Shown here one piece after another: positions 1 to 11,764 of a stretch of DNA of 64,000 nucleotides. A program made the translations under genes and the position numbers. The notes below the pieces were generated by a model, which saw nothing but the letters and a program-made list of their open reading frames with translations, searched no databases and was not told the origin of the DNA. This DNA comes from Papio anubis (lineage: Eukaryota; Chordata; Mammalia; Primates; Cercopithecidae). Each line of letters starts with the position of its first letter. Positions within the stretch are counted from its first letter, which is position 1. The stretch covers positions 114,484,385-114,548,384 of the forward strand of contig NC_044981.1 of assembly GCF_008728515.1 (NCBI RefSeq). Direction: 5' to 3'.

Positions 1-1
1 A

Positions 2-265
2 GATCTCTTCGCAGAAACTCTCCAAGTCAGAAGAGAGTGGGGGCCAATATTCAACATTATTAAAGAAAAGAATTTTCAACCCAGAATTTCATATCCAGCC
101 AAACTAAGTTTCATAAGTGAAGGAGAAATAAAATCCTTTACAGACAAGCAAATGCTTAGAGATTTTGTCACCACCAGGCCTGCCCTACAAGAGATCCTGA
201 AGGAAGCACTAAACATGGAAAGGAAAAACAGGCACCAGCCATTGCAAAAACATGTCAAAATGTAA
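2..265 (+). pseudogene. L1 ORF1p C-terminal end (partial)
   Basis: An open frame of 87 codons enters from the left edge and stops at TAA 263-265. It is the carboxy-terminal part of L1 ORF1p, the RNA-binding chaperone that coats L1 RNA. Visible stretches include FQPRISYPAKLSF, FTDKQMLRDFVTTRPAL and the terminal HVKM. No stop or frameshift occurs in this piece, although the rest of ORF1 is not in the window. About 55 bases separate it from the start of the ORF2-like frame. It belongs to an old transposon copy and is not a host gene. Confidence 0.9.
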
Positions 266-329
266 AGTCCATCGATGCTAGGAAGAAATTGCATCAACTA
301 GTGAGCAAAATGACCAGCTAATATGTTCA

Positions 330-1097
330 CATAGAACAATATTAACCTTAAATGTAAATGGACTAAATGGTCCAATTAAAAGACATAGACTGGCAAATTG
401 GATGAAGAGTCAAGATCCATCAGTTTGCTGTATTCAGAAGGCCCATCTCATATGCAGAGACACACATAGGCTCACAATAAAGGGATGGAGGAAGATCTAC
501 CAAGCAAATGGAAAACAAAAAAAAAAAGCAGGGATTGCAATCCTAGTCTCTGATAAAACAGACTTTAAACCATCAAAGATCAAAAGAGACAAAGAAGGCC
601 ATTACATAATGGTAAAGGGATCAATTCAACAGGAAGAGCTAACTATCCTAAATATATATGCACCCAATACAGGAGCACCCAGATTCATAAAGCAAGTCCT
701 TAGAGATTTACAAAGAGACTTAGACTCCCATACAATATTAATGGGAGACTTTAACACCCCACTGTCAACATTAGACAGACCAATGAGACATAAAGTTAAC
801 AAGGATATACAGGAATTTGAACTCAACTCTGCACCAAGCAGACCTAATAGACATCTACAGAACTCTCCACCCCAAATCACAGAATATACATTCTTCTCAG
901 CACCACATCGCACTTATTCCAAAATTGACCACATAGTTGGAAGTAAAGCACTCCTCAGCAAATGTAAAAGAGCAGAAATTATAACAAACTGTCTCTCAGA
1001 CCACAGTGCAATTAAACTAGAACTCAGGACTAAGAAACTCAATCAAAACTGCTCAACTACATGGAAACTGAACAACCTGCTCCTGAATGACTACTAG
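330..1097 (+). pseudogene. L1 ORF2 endonuclease domain, catalytic Glu replaced
   Basis: This is the apurinic-type endonuclease domain of L1 ORF2p, which nicks target DNA at TTAAAA-like sites. The longest open frame runs from Met at 402 to a stop at 1097 (231 codons). Numbered from that Met, the GDFN motif is at 115-118, KIDH at 164-167 and SDH at 189-191, so those conserved residues remain. The first motif reads CIQK at 10-13, with Lys13 where the family has its catalytic Glu, so the nuclease should be inactive even apart from the frameshifts. The region around the usual ORF2 start (about 310-345) is shortened relative to the family, which removes the normal initiation site. Confidence in the domain is high. 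Confidence 0.9.
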
Positions 1098-4000
1098 GTA
1101 CATAACAGAAATGAAGGCAGAAATAAAACACTCTTTGAAACCAATGAGAACAAAAGATACAACATACCAGAATCTCTGGGACACATTTAAAGCAGTGTGT
1201 GAAATTTATAGCACTAAATGCCCACAAGAGACTGGAAAGATCTAAAATTGACACCTAGCATCACAATTAAAAGAACTAGAGAAGCAAGAACAAACACATT
1301 CAAAAGCTAGCAAGAGGCAAAGAAATAACTAAGATAAGAGCAGAACTGAAGGAGAATGAGAGACACAAAAACCCTCAAAAAATCAATGAATCCAGGAGCG
1401 GTTTTGAAAAGATCAACACAAAATTGATAGACTGCTAGAAAGACTAGTGAAAGAAGAAAAGAGAAGAATAAAATAGATGCAATAAAAATGAAAAAGGGAA
1501 TATCTACGACCCACAGAAATACACAAACTACCATCAGAGAATACTATAAACACCTCATAAATAAACTTGAAAACCTAGAAAATGGATAATTTCACAGACA
1601 CTCTCCCAAGACTAAACTAGGAAGAAGTTGAATCCCTGAATGAATAATGCTTGGGCTCTGAGAAATTGAGGCAATAATTAATAATGATACCAACCAAAAA
1701 GTCCAGGACCAGACGGATTCACAGCAAATTCTACAGAGGTACAAGGAGGAGTTGGTACCATTCCTTCTGAAACTATTCCAATCAATAGAAAAGGAATCCT
1801 TTTCTAGCTATTTTACAAGGCCAACATCATCCTGATACAAAGCCAGACAGAGATACAACAAAGAAAGAGAATTTTAGACCAATATCCCTGATGGAACATT
1901 GATGCAAAAATCCTGAATAAAACACTAGAAAACTGAATCCAGCAACACATCAAAAAGCTTATCCACCATGATCAAGTGGGTTTCATCCCTGGGATACAAG
2001 GTTGGTTCAATATACACAGCACAAATGAATAAATGTAATGCAGAATATAAACAGAACCAAGACAAAAAACCATGATTATCTCCAATAGATGCAGGAAAAG
2101 GCCTTTTGACAAAATTCAACAGGCCACTTCATGCTAAAACTCTCAATAAATTCAGTGGAACGTATCTCAAAATAATAAGAGCTATTTATGACAAACCTAC
2201 AGCCAATATCATGCTGAATGGGCAAAAACTGGAAGCATTCCTTTGAAAACTGGCACAAGACAGGGATGCCCTCTCTCACCACTCTATTCAACATAGTGTT
2301 GGAAGTTCTGGCTAGGGCAATCAGGCAAGAGAAAATCAAGGGTATTCAGTTAGGAAAAAGAAGAAGTCAAATTGTCCCTGTTTGCAGATGACATGATTGT
2401 ATGTTGAAAACCCCATCATCTCAGCCCAAAATCTCCTTAAACTGATAAGCAACTTCAGCAAAGTCTCAGGATACAAAATTAATGTGCAAAAATCACATTC
2501 TTATATACCAGTAACAGACAAACAGAGAGCCAAATCATGAATGAACTCCCATTCTAGCCAGCTTCAAAGAACAAAATACCCAGGAATCCAACTTACAAGG
2601 GATGTAAAGGACTCTTCAAGGAGAACTACAAACCACTGCTCAGTGAAATAAAGAGAGGACCCTGAAACAAATGGAAAAACATACCATGTTCATGGATAGG
2701 AAGAATCAATATTGTGAAAATGGCCATACTTACCCAAGGTAATTTATAGATTCAATGCCACCCCCATTAAGCTACCAATGACTTTCTTTAGAATTGGAAA
2801 AACTGCTTTAAAGTTCATATGAAACCAAAAGACCCTGCATTTCCAAGACAATCCTAAGCCAAAAGAACAAAGCTGGAGGCATCCAGCTACCTGACTTCAA
2901 ACTATACTACAAGGCTACAGTAGCAAAACAACATGGTGCTGGTACCAAAACAGAATATGAACCAATGGAACAGAACAGAGCCCTCAGAAATAATACCACA
3001 CATCTACAGCCATCTGATCTTTGACAAACCTAGAAAAACAAGAAATGGGGAAAGGGTTCCTATTTAATAAATGGTGCTGGGAAAATTGGCTAGCTATTAT
3101 ACATAAGTGAAAGCTGAAACTGGGATCCTTTCACTTACTCATATACAAAAAATCAATTCAAAATGGATTAGGGAACTTAAATGTTAGACCTAAAACCACC
3201 AAAACCCTAGAAGAAAACCTAGGTAATATGATTCAGGACATAGGCATGGGCAAAAAGGACTTCATGTCTAAAACCTCAAAGCAACAGCAACAAAAGCCAA
3301 AATTGACAAATGGGATCTAATTAAACTAAGAGCTTCTGCACAGCAAAAAGAAACTACCATCAGAGTGAACAGGCAACCTACCACAGAGATGTGAGAAAAT
3401 TTTTTGTAATCTACTCATCTGACAAAGGGCTAATATCCAAGACCTACTTAAAAGAGAACTCAATCAAATTTACAAGAGAAAAAAAACAAACAACCCCATC
3501 AAAAAGTGGGCAAAGGATATGAACAGACACTTATCAAAGAGACATTCATACAGCCAACAGACACATGAAAAAATGAGGTCATCATCACTGGCCATCAGAG
3601 AAATGCAAATCAAAACCACAATGAGATACCATCAGGAAACAACAGGTGTTGTTCTGTGAGAAGTTTCTCACAGAAACAACAGGTGCTGGAGAGGATGTGG
3701 GGAGAAATAGGAACACTTTTACACTGTTGGTGGGACTGTAAGCTAGTTCAGCCATTGTGGAAAACAGTGTGGTGATTCCTCAAGGATCCTAGAACTAGAA
3801 ATACCATTTTGATCCAGCCATCTCATTGCACAAGGGATATACCCAAAGGATTATAAATCATGCTGCTATAAGGAACACATGCACATGTGGCCGTTTATTG
3901 CAGCACTATTCTACAATAATAGCAGACTTGGAATCAGCAAATGTCCATCAGCGACAGACTGGATTAAGAAAAATGTGACACATATACCCCATGGAATACT

Positions 4001-4127
4001 ATGCAGCCATAAAAAAGGATGAGTTCATGTCCTTTGTAGGTGGATGCAGGTGGAAACCATCATTCTCAGCAAACTATTGCAACAGAAAACCAAATACTGT
4101 ATGTTCTCACTCATAGGTGGGAATTGA
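1098..4127 (+). pseudogene. L1 ORF2 reverse transcriptase and C-terminal region, frame-disrupted
   Basis: The rest of ORF2 can be followed by DNA similarity but is broken by many small indels and stops. The reverse transcriptase active-site codons for FADD are still readable at 2381-2392. The C-terminal region reaches the typical TGA at 4125-4127. Near 3635-3683 an expected stretch is missing and a palindromic insertion takes its place (see findings). No long continuous protein remains. It is a decayed transposon gene. Confidence 0.88.
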
Positions 4128-4340
4128 ACAATGAGATCACTTGGACACAGGAAGAGGAGCATCACACACTGGGTCCCTGTGTGAGGGAGGAGGAGGTAGG
4201 GAGGGATAGCATTGGGGAGATATACCTAATGTAAATGATGAGTTAATGGGTGCATGCTAACGTAGCACATGTATACATATGTAACAAACCTGCACGTTGT
4301 GCACATGTACCCTAGAACTTAAAGTATAATAAAAAAAAAA
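4128..4340 (+). other. L1 3' UTR and A tail
   Basis: G-rich then AT-rich L1 3' UTR following the ORF2 stop, containing a GAGGGAGGAGGAGG purine run and ending in an AATAAA-type signal and about ten A residues. Confidence 0.88.
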
Positions 4341-5173
4341 TTGGAAAGGGATAATTGAGTAGAAAATGTCTCAGTTATTCATGCCTCTCCAAGAATCACA
4401 GTGTCAGGATCTTGGAGCCTAACTACAGACATAGTGCTGGGTACAGAATAAGTCTCTGGAACATCACAACCTAGCTCTTGATGCCAAGGGTGCTCTCTGT
4501 CAGAAACAGAAGCCCTGAGCTGGCCTCCTGGGCCCCTCCTGACAGGTGTGAATATGTCAGGGCACAATTGTTTGGCAATATCTCTTTGCTGTTTTATTCT
4601 CTCTGCTCATTCCTTTCCTTGAAGAAAGATAAATTAATCATTAAAACAAGTCACCTATTATTTAAAAAGCTTCTTTGTTTCTGATGATCTTAAAATATAT
4701 TTTTGGAATCAAATCTACCACACAAGTCAAGCAAAATGTAGTCTAAAATGTGCTGTAGGGACAGGGTCTAAATTTCTTGGCAATAGCTGATAAGTTGATT
4801 AAAACCAAATTTGTGACCCACTGTTAGCAATAATAGAGAATCCTAAAGGGTACAGTTTGGTCCCATTTTGTACTTAGGCAATCTTCTTGCTTTTGCATTA
4901 TATTCTAGAAAAATATAATGTTTCTGATGGACAAAGATGGGGGTGCCAGGATATGGAATCCTTAACTCTTATTATAGCTCTTTGCAACGTATATATCATC
5001 TTTCATGGAAACTTCTCACAGGACATTTAAGGCAGAAGAACGTTCCATCAGTTTCGTCCCAATTCCTGGTGTATTTTCTTAGGCTATTACATGAAGTTTC
5101 AATGTTTTTGAGCCACAGTGACATCATTTATCCCTCTAGTTAGGTCTACAATAAAATCAGGATTCTGAGTTCC
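4341..5173. other. Unassigned AT-rich sequence
   Basis: No repeat family, exon or motif recognised. The open frames here are short and lack coding character. Confidence 0.5.
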
Positions 5174-5456
5174 TTTTTTTTTTTTTTTTGCTCTGTTGCC
5201 CAGGCTGGAGTGCAGCTGCAAGAACTCAGCTCACTGCAACCTCTGCCTCCTGGGTTCAAGCGATTCTCCTGCCTCAGTCTCCCGAGTAGCTTGGATTACA
5301 GGCATGTGCCACCACATCTGGCTAATTTTTGTGTTTTTAGTAGAGACGGATTTCTCCGTGTTGGTCAGGCTGATCTCAAACTCCTGGCCTCAAGTGATCC
5401 ATCTGCCTCAGCCTCCCAAAGTGTTGAGCTTACAGGCATGAGCCACTGTGCCCAGT
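5174..5456 (-). mobile_element. Alu (S-like)
   Basis: A poly-T run at 5174-5189 is the antisense A tail. Both monomers follow, with the mid-element GCTAATTTTTGTG...TTTTAGTAGAGAC linker in antisense. About 13 bases of the expected GAGACAGAGTCTT start are missing after the tail. No clear TSD. Confidence 0.93.
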
Positions 5457-6331
5457 CAGGTTTCTACATTCTGACAAATGCATCCTTTCCTTTGAGCTCT
5501 ACTCTGATTCCTGTTTGGCCTTCTACAGACTCGTTTGTGCTGAAGGACGATGTGCACAGAAGAACTTATTGCAGAAGCAATTAGAACAGGGAGTGGAGTT
5601 CAGCCTTCAAAAACAGAATCCCCTAACCTGGTTATCTGGCATCACCAAAGGGCATTCTCTAAGGGGAATACGCTGCTTTTCTTATAAGGCAATGTTCATT
5701 GTTGGAAAATTCTAGTTAGTATAAATTTCTTAAACATGTTGACAAAAAACATAAACCAACTGCCAGTAATATCCGAGGGGAAAAATGGCTTTTTGGCAAT
5801 TGAAATAAAAGTCTAGCAAGCCAGTCAGAGGACCAGCAGTCTTCAACCTTGTTAAGCCCAGTTTAGTAAACTCAGTTGTTGTCCATGGAAGCATGAGTTT
5901 GTGGGTATTACAATACTGAGCTATCTTAAAAAAAAAGATCCACATCTCTTTCCATAAAAGGTGCAAGAGGACCATTTAAAAAGGTGTGCTGAGTTCAGTG
6001 CTATTTGGACCAAGAGAAGAATGGGAATGGCTTACTGGAACTAGGCATGTAAAGTCCTTGTAAGACCAGGAGGGAGTTCCATGATTCTGGGGTTAATGCT
6101 GCCTTTAGTTGCTGTCTCTGCTTCTCGTGTCAGGCTGGGAGTTAATTTGGAAATGTGACAGCAGCCCCTGCAGCCACTGACAGGGAGATGCCCCGCATTC
6201 CTTAGCTTGGTACATCAACAGTGGAATACCAGGTCTGGCCCTGATCATTTAAACTCCCATGAAGAGAAATCACAGTCTTCTTTCAAACCGATATTAATCA
6301 ATATCCACCAAGGCTTATCCTCTGTCACCTT
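5457..6331. other. Unassigned sequence between two Alus
   Basis: Nothing recognised. Open frames are short and the strand composition is unremarkable. Confidence 0.5.
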
Positions 6332-6658
6332 AAGAGTAGTCTCTAGTTGGCCGGAATCGGTGGCTCATACCTCTAATCCTAGCAATTTGGGAGGCTGAGG
6401 CGGGCAGATCACGAGGTCAGGAGTTCAAGACCAGCCTGGCCAATACGGTGAAACCCCGTCTCTACTAAAAAACACAAAACTTAGCCGGGAGTGGTGGCGC
6501 ATGCCTGTAGTCTCAGCTACTTGGGAGGCTGAGGCAGGAGAACCTGGGAGGCAGAGGTTGCAGTGAGCCAAGATGGCGCCACTGCACTCCAGCCTGGCAA
6601 CAGAGTGAGACTTCGTCTCAAAAAAAAAAAAGGAAAGAATAAAGAGTGGCCTCCAATT
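6332..6658 (+). mobile_element. Alu (S/Y-like) with decayed 17-bp TSD
   Basis: A full-length sense Alu occupies about 6349-6641 and ends in an A run. Both monomers are present, with a 9-base gap in the right monomer just before AACCTGGGAGG. The flanks 6332-6348 and 6642-6658 agree at 13 of 17 positions, and all four differences are transitions. This is what an aged TSD should look like. The left junction (TT/AAGA) fits the L1 endonuclease cleavage preference. Confidence 0.93.
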
Positions 6659-7132
6659 TTAGAGAACATCAAGACGTTCGAGTACATTGTTTTCTTGTAC
6701 CCTAGAAAAGGCCCCAAAAGTAAGCAATTCCTATGTACTCAGTCTAAAATACCTTTATATCTCTCAGAAAACCAGGGCTTTGAGCTGAGGTGTGGACCAA
6801 TGCATGTTCTTTTAAGATTCAGGTTCTTAAGAACCTGATCAAATAGTTGATAGTCTTTTTAATTCTTAGTAACTTCGAAGGGCACATTTTGGTTGAAGAA
6901 GTACAAACATTCACTGACTATGTTATAAGTCAAAGGTTGACTGTGACCTTACTTTTGAGAACAATTGAAACACAAGGAAACCAAACTGAATTAGTTAGAA
7001 AGGAAAAAGAATCTGATGTGTAGCATATCAAGCCATTTCTACTAAGCACACAATATTTGTGAAGGGAAGCAAATAAAATAGGTTTTTCTGATGGAACACA
7101 TACGTGGAGCCACGCATAAGAAGTTTTTAAAA

Positions 7133-7444
7133 GGCCAGGCACAGCCTTTTATAGGCTCATGCCTATAATCCCTGCACTTTGAGAGGTCGAGGTGGGCAGG
7201 TTGCCTGAGCTCTGGAGTTTGAGACCAGCTTGGGTAACATTGCGAAACCCTATCTCTACCCAAAATACAAAAAGTAGCGGGGTATGGTGGTCTGTGCCTG
7301 TAGTCTCAGCTATCAGGAGGCTGAGGTGGGAGGATCACTTGAGCCCTAGAGGTGGAGGCTGCAGTGAGCAGAGATTGTGCCACTGCACTCCAGCCTGGGT
7401 GACAGAGCCAGACCCTGTCTGGAGAAAAAAAAAAAAAAAAAAAA
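7133..7444 (+). mobile_element. AluJ-like
   Basis: A diverged sense Alu with J-type diagnostic bases (GGATCACTTGAGCCC in the right monomer) and an A tail at 7425-7444. The 5' end carries extra bases in the A-box area. Confidence 0.9.
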
Positions 7445-9286
7445 GAATCAAAAGAAAAAATACAGATTATCTTCATATACTATATTTTCTCCTGTGTCCT
7501 CTTAACTATGCAGGTATAAATTCTAAAAATTAGTGTAATTTATTATATTTAAGTCCATTTTGTTGTAAGCATCCTGTGAACATTCTTAGATGGTCTTGTT
7601 AGATTTCAAAATAAAGATTTCTCCTACACACGTCAGCCCTTTGTGTCACCCAGCAAATGACTGACAGCAACACACAGAGTTGATGTGTATGGTGATGGTT
7701 TTCCCAGCTGATGGACCAAGTATGAAGCTCCTTCAGCAGGGGACCGGCCTCCAGTGGACATCCATCAATGATGTCTGCCTTCTTGTGGCTTCCATAAGCA
7801 GCTCTCCTGCCATCTATGCTGCAGAAGTTCCCTGACCCTTGCCACCAAACAGGTGTAGGAAGATTCTGCTGATTCTCTGGCAGAAGGATACTGGCTTGAT
7901 TTGTGCCTGTGGCCATCAGCTTCTCATAAACCAAGCAGCCTCTGCAGATCTACCACGTGGGATGTGGACATGCAGCTTTGTAACCTAGCACGTGGCTTCC
8001 GTCCTCCTCCTGCTGTATCCGACCACGCATGGGGCCAGCCTGGCTCCAGCTGCTCCAAGAAGGTGGCCGTCACTTGCTGGCTAAGGTGGACACAGATGTC
8101 TGTGAAATTTGGATATTTGCTTCACAAGGCCCCGGCACAGAGCAATTTATAAGAAATGCAATCTCACAGAGAGGAGGAGAAAAAAGGACATATTTGTATT
8201 GATGATGTGGAGGTAAAACTCCATGTGCCTGTTCTTTGCAGTCAGTGTGAGGAGATACCTAAGGGATAAGTGGCACCAAAGGGGCATTAGTTGCAGATTA
8301 GTTTTCCTGACTTACAAAACCTCCCCAAATAATTTAGTAATGAAGACCTCTTCTGTGAACTGTCAGCTTTACTTATCTGCTCAACCTCCGTTCTGAATCA
8401 GAGCCATTTATATACGCTTTGTGGAAGGTGTCACATTCAGCCGACAGACTACAGCACGCTGTACGGATTTACAGAGAGAAGTGTCCTTTAAAGTCAACTG
8501 AAATGACGGTTTTTATCACATAGAATGTGACCCACAAAAATAGCTTTTTGAATTATTTCGGTGATAGACATGCTCTATTTTGGTCCAGCAATCAGAATCA
8601 TTATTTCTAACAGAAAGTAATATGCCATTTCTCAAAACGGCTTTAAAGAGCAGCCTGGTCGCATTATTTTGTGCTGTAAACAAGGTCATTGGAGACATTG
8701 GTGGGCCCTGAACAAAATAAAATCCAGAGAGGGTGGAGCAGTTTGGTGCGAGTTTGACCCACAGGGCAGAAGACCTGGGTCCAGGCTGTCTACTGACTAG
8801 TCAGGTGGCCAGTGGGTGGGCCACACCCCTACTTTCAGTTTTCTATTGTCCCTGTTTCACAGGGTTCAGAGCAATTGCAGTAAAAATAAAGATCCTCTGA
8901 AAATGCCCACAGCATCATGTACCTATGGTGATGCACCATCCTCACACTATGAGGCTCCTCTTAGCATGAATAAGTGTCCCCTCCATTCCAATTCCCTTAG
9001 AGTTTTTAGCTCAGGGGAATGTATGGGTCACCCTACACACTTCCAACCCCTAGGGACTGAAGCTTCTCAGCTCACTCTCTCCCCTTCTTCCTGTCTCCAG
9101 ACCATACTGAATTCCCCACAGAGGGGAATTTTGGTCTGTTATGGCCCTGACGGGCTCTGATTATGCTGAACTTTGTGCCTCTTGTATTCTGTGTTCATTC
9201 CATATGTTGGGCACCTACTCATATTGAGTACTAATTCCCATGATAAAATCTTTCTTATTGGTTCCCAAACATCTCCTCAGAACACC
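7445..9286. other. Long unassigned interval
   Basis: About 1.8 kb with no repeat family I can name. The part at 7620-8150 is more GC-rich and has 111- and 83-codon open frames, but they show no known domain and no splice context I can defend. It may include an old unrecognised repeat. Confidence 0.45.
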
Positions 9287-9350
9287 CTCCCTTCTTTCCT
9301 TCCTCCCCTCCTCCCTCCCTCCTTCCCTCCCTCCCTCTCTTTTTCTTTCT
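9287..9350 (+). repeat. CCTT/CCCT polypyrimidine tract
   Basis: An almost uninterrupted C/T run built from CCTT and CCCT units, directly next to an Alu fragment. It probably grew from the antisense tail. Confidence 0.9.
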
Positions 9351-9469
9351 TTTAGTAGAGATGGGATCTTGCTATGTTGCCCAGACTCTTGAATTTCTGG
9401 TGTCAAGTGATCCTCTGCCTCAGCCTTCCAAAGTGTTGGGATTGCAGGTGTGAGCCACTACATTCAGCC
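9351..9469 (-). mobile_element. Alu left-monomer fragment
   Basis: Antisense Alu sequence from TTTAGTAGAGATGGGATC to GTGAGCCACTACATTCAGCC. It covers only the left monomer, so it is a truncated AluJ or a free left monomer. Confidence 0.85.
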
Positions 9470-9623
9470 TCCAGAGTACTCCCTCTGTCATCTCACCTAG
9501 TCTTCCGGATGTGGGGAGATCCATATCGCAGAAAAGGTGTTTCCTAGCTCTAGCAATCTGAGTGCATTTTTCATCCCCAATCCATCTTCTGTCTGTAACC
9601 CCCACCAAACAAATCTGCACACC

Positions 9624-9678
<55 letters not shown>

Positions 9679-9716
9679 AATCATCTATCTATCTATCATC
9701 TATCTATCCATCTATA
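9624..9716 (+). repeat. (ATCT)n tetranucleotide microsatellite
   Basis: An uninterrupted run of nearly 14 ATCT units at 9624-9678 is followed by interrupted units to 9716. It sits where the A tail of the adjacent antisense Alu should be. Pure runs of this length are usually polymorphic. Confidence 0.97.
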
Positions 9717-9998
9717 TTGAGACAGGGTCTCACTCTGTTGCCCAGGCTAAAGTGCAGTGGTGTGATCACGGCTCACTGCAGCCTCTACCTCCCTGGGCTC
9801 AAGTGATCCTACCCGCTCAACCTCCTGAGTAGCTGGGACTACAGGCATGTGACACCACACCCAGCTAATTTTTGTATTTTTTGTAGAGAGAGGGTTTGCC
9901 CATATTGCCCAGGCTGATCTTGACTTCCTGGGCTCAAGCGATCAGCCCTCTTAGCCTCCCAAAGTGCTGGGATTACAGGCGTGAGCCACCAAACCTGG
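9717..9998 (-). mobile_element. AluJ-like with microsatellite tail
   Basis: Full two-monomer antisense Alu, with GGGCTCAAGCGATC marking the older J type. Its tail is replaced by the ATCT microsatellite. Confidence 0.92.
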
Positions 9999-10424
9999 AC
10001 ACGTCATTATTTTGAATGTATTTTTAATTGATATTTATAAGACTTAAACTTCTTTGGGATACGGTTATATTCCAAAATAGTCTATAAATAATCAATTCTT
10101 AAGGAAATTTTTGATTGATTGTTGGTCATTAGACACTTTCTACTAGAGGACTAAAGTCATAGGAAACATTCATACATTGGCTCATTTTCCTAGTCATCCA
10201 ACCAACATTTGTTCAACTCCACTATGTCCCTTCAATATCTAATTGAACTTATCTGGAAGTTTTGAAACAATGACTAGAGAGGCAAAATAATGAAATACAG
10301 ATAAATGCTTATAGTAAGACTGCCTCCCTCTCAGGTGTTTCTTTGGGTTTTTTATATTTGCTCTTTAAAATAGAAAATTGCCCTGTAGCTTTCTCTGATG
10401 ATCTATCTATCTATGTAACACACC
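9999..10424. other. Unassigned AT-rich sequence
   Basis: No confident element. A three-unit ATCT stretch near 10401 and a faint L2-like segment near 10195-10240 are the only features noticed. Confidence 0.4.
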
Positions 10425-10915
10425 CCTCAAAATTCAGTTGCTTAACATAACAGTTTATGCTCGTCTCTTGTAGCCCAGAGGATTGACTGGGCTCAGTGGG
10501 TAGTCTTTGTCCAGGATCTGTCATATGGCGGGAGCTTGAAGGGTCTAAAGGCCCAAGTGGGATGCATGCCCAAGATGGCTCCCTCGTGTGGCCTGTGTTG
10601 ACACTAGCTGCTGACTGGGAGCTCAGCTTGGTTGCCAACTGGAATAACTATACATGGCCTCTCCATGTGCTTTGGGCTTTTCACAGCCTGGTGGCTGGGT
10701 TGTGAAAGATTATAACATTATAAGAGCAGGTGCATTCAAGAGACACAGGTGGAAGCTGTAAGACTTCTGTGGGCCAGCCTTATAAGTCCCAGAATGTCAC
10801 CGCCATCGGTTCTATCAGTCAAACTAGTCACTCAGGCCAGTCCACATACAGAAGAGGAGAATTAGCCTCTGTTTCTCGATATGTGTATATGGAGAAGAGG
10901 AATGATGCCTCCCTT
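10425..10915 (+). repeat. Old interspersed repeat, family not named
   Basis: The run CTCAAAATTCAGTTGCTTAA...TGACTGGGCTCAG...GGCCTCTCCATG...CACAGCCTGGTGGCTGGGTT recalls a dispersed mammalian repeat I have met before but cannot name securely. It is heavily diverged. The perfect hairpin lies at its right edge. Confidence 0.45.
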
Positions 10916-10927
10916 AAGCCTTCCTGT

Positions 10928-10987
10928 CTTCCCTTAAGACAGGAAGTCGGCAACAGCCATCTTGCCGACTTCCTGTCTTAAGGGAAG
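10928..10987. repeat. Perfect 26-bp inverted repeat with 8-nt loop
   Basis: Arms 10928-10953 and 10962-10987 are exact reverse complements over 26 bases, separated by CAGCCATC. A partial third copy of the arm (CTTCCTGTCTT) lies just upstream at 10920-10930, giving an alternative shorter hairpin. Confidence 0.97.
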
Positions 10988-11009
10988 TCCCCCAGCTACC
11001 ATCATCCAG

Positions 11010-11205
11010 TGCTTGATAGGAACTCTTTGTTTTCTCAGTCAATTCTCACAAAAAGCCTGGTGAGATAGGTCTTATTATTTCTCCTATATTGGAGATGGCA
11101 AAAATAAGCTCAAAATACTTGTGTGGTCAGTTCAAGGTCAAACAAACTGTAAAGGGCAGAGTAGGGTGTTACACCCTGGATCCCTAGCTCAAAGCACAGG
11201 GTTTT
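11010..11205 (-). mobile_element. MIR
   Basis: The order of motifs (TCTCAGTCAATTCTCACAAA, then GAGATAGG, then AGTTCAAGGTCAAAC) follows the antisense MIR core. Strongly diverged. Confidence 0.6.
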
Positions 11206-11764
11206 TTCGTTTTTGTTTTTTTCCACTATGCAACTCTCCCTGGAATTATGACAGCATGTGAACAGCGCCCAAAGAAAAGGAAGATAGAAGGAAAAGAAAG
11301 AGGTGGATAGAGGTGCTTTCATTTAAGTGGCTGTAATTATCAGATGATGGCATTTTCTACACCACAGCTCCTGTTACTCTTTAGGTAACACTTTTGGATG
11401 TTCAAGCCCTCAAACAGTCTTGTTTGATGGGCAAATGGTCTCAGTTTTAGACAAAGCATTTCAAGAGCACATACTTCAGCCAAATGGAAGCTCAATGTAT
11501 AATCTGAATTGCAATTTACTGTAGGGTAATACGTTTTTATTAAATGAAACAAATGTTCTCTAGTAATTTTTAAATTGTCTTGAAAATAAGGCTAAGATTA
11601 ATCCTGCTATCAAATATGAGCTTTAAAAATTAATTAGAAGACGGAATTTAGTATTCTGCTATAATGCAAGTTGGATTTTTAAATAAGCACTTAATCCTGC
11701 AAAGAAAACACAATTCACAGAACAAGGGAGCTCAATTATTTCAGCCTCTTTCCTCGTTTCCTTT

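Larger units (their letters stand above)
1..4340 (+). mobile_element. LINE-1 (L1PA-type), 5' end outside window
   Basis: A sense-strand L1 running from the end of ORF1 through ORF2 and the 3' UTR to a short A tail near 4330. The 3' UTR has the L1PA hallmarks: the ATACCTAATG motif, ACATGTATACATATGTAAC, and an AATAAA-like signal merging with the tail. The TAACAAACCTGCACGTTGTG variant suggests an older L1PA subfamily, roughly L1PA5-8, which is my estimate. Many small indels break ORF2. The upstream part lies beyond the left edge, so full length cannot be judged. The element is dead: ORF2 is frame-disrupted, its usual start is lost and one endonuclease catalytic residue is changed. Confidence 0.95.

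Noticed and set aside
7599..8152. Possible exon pair in a GC-richer stretch
   Set aside because: Frames on both strands are equally open, there is no recognised domain and no convincing splice sites.
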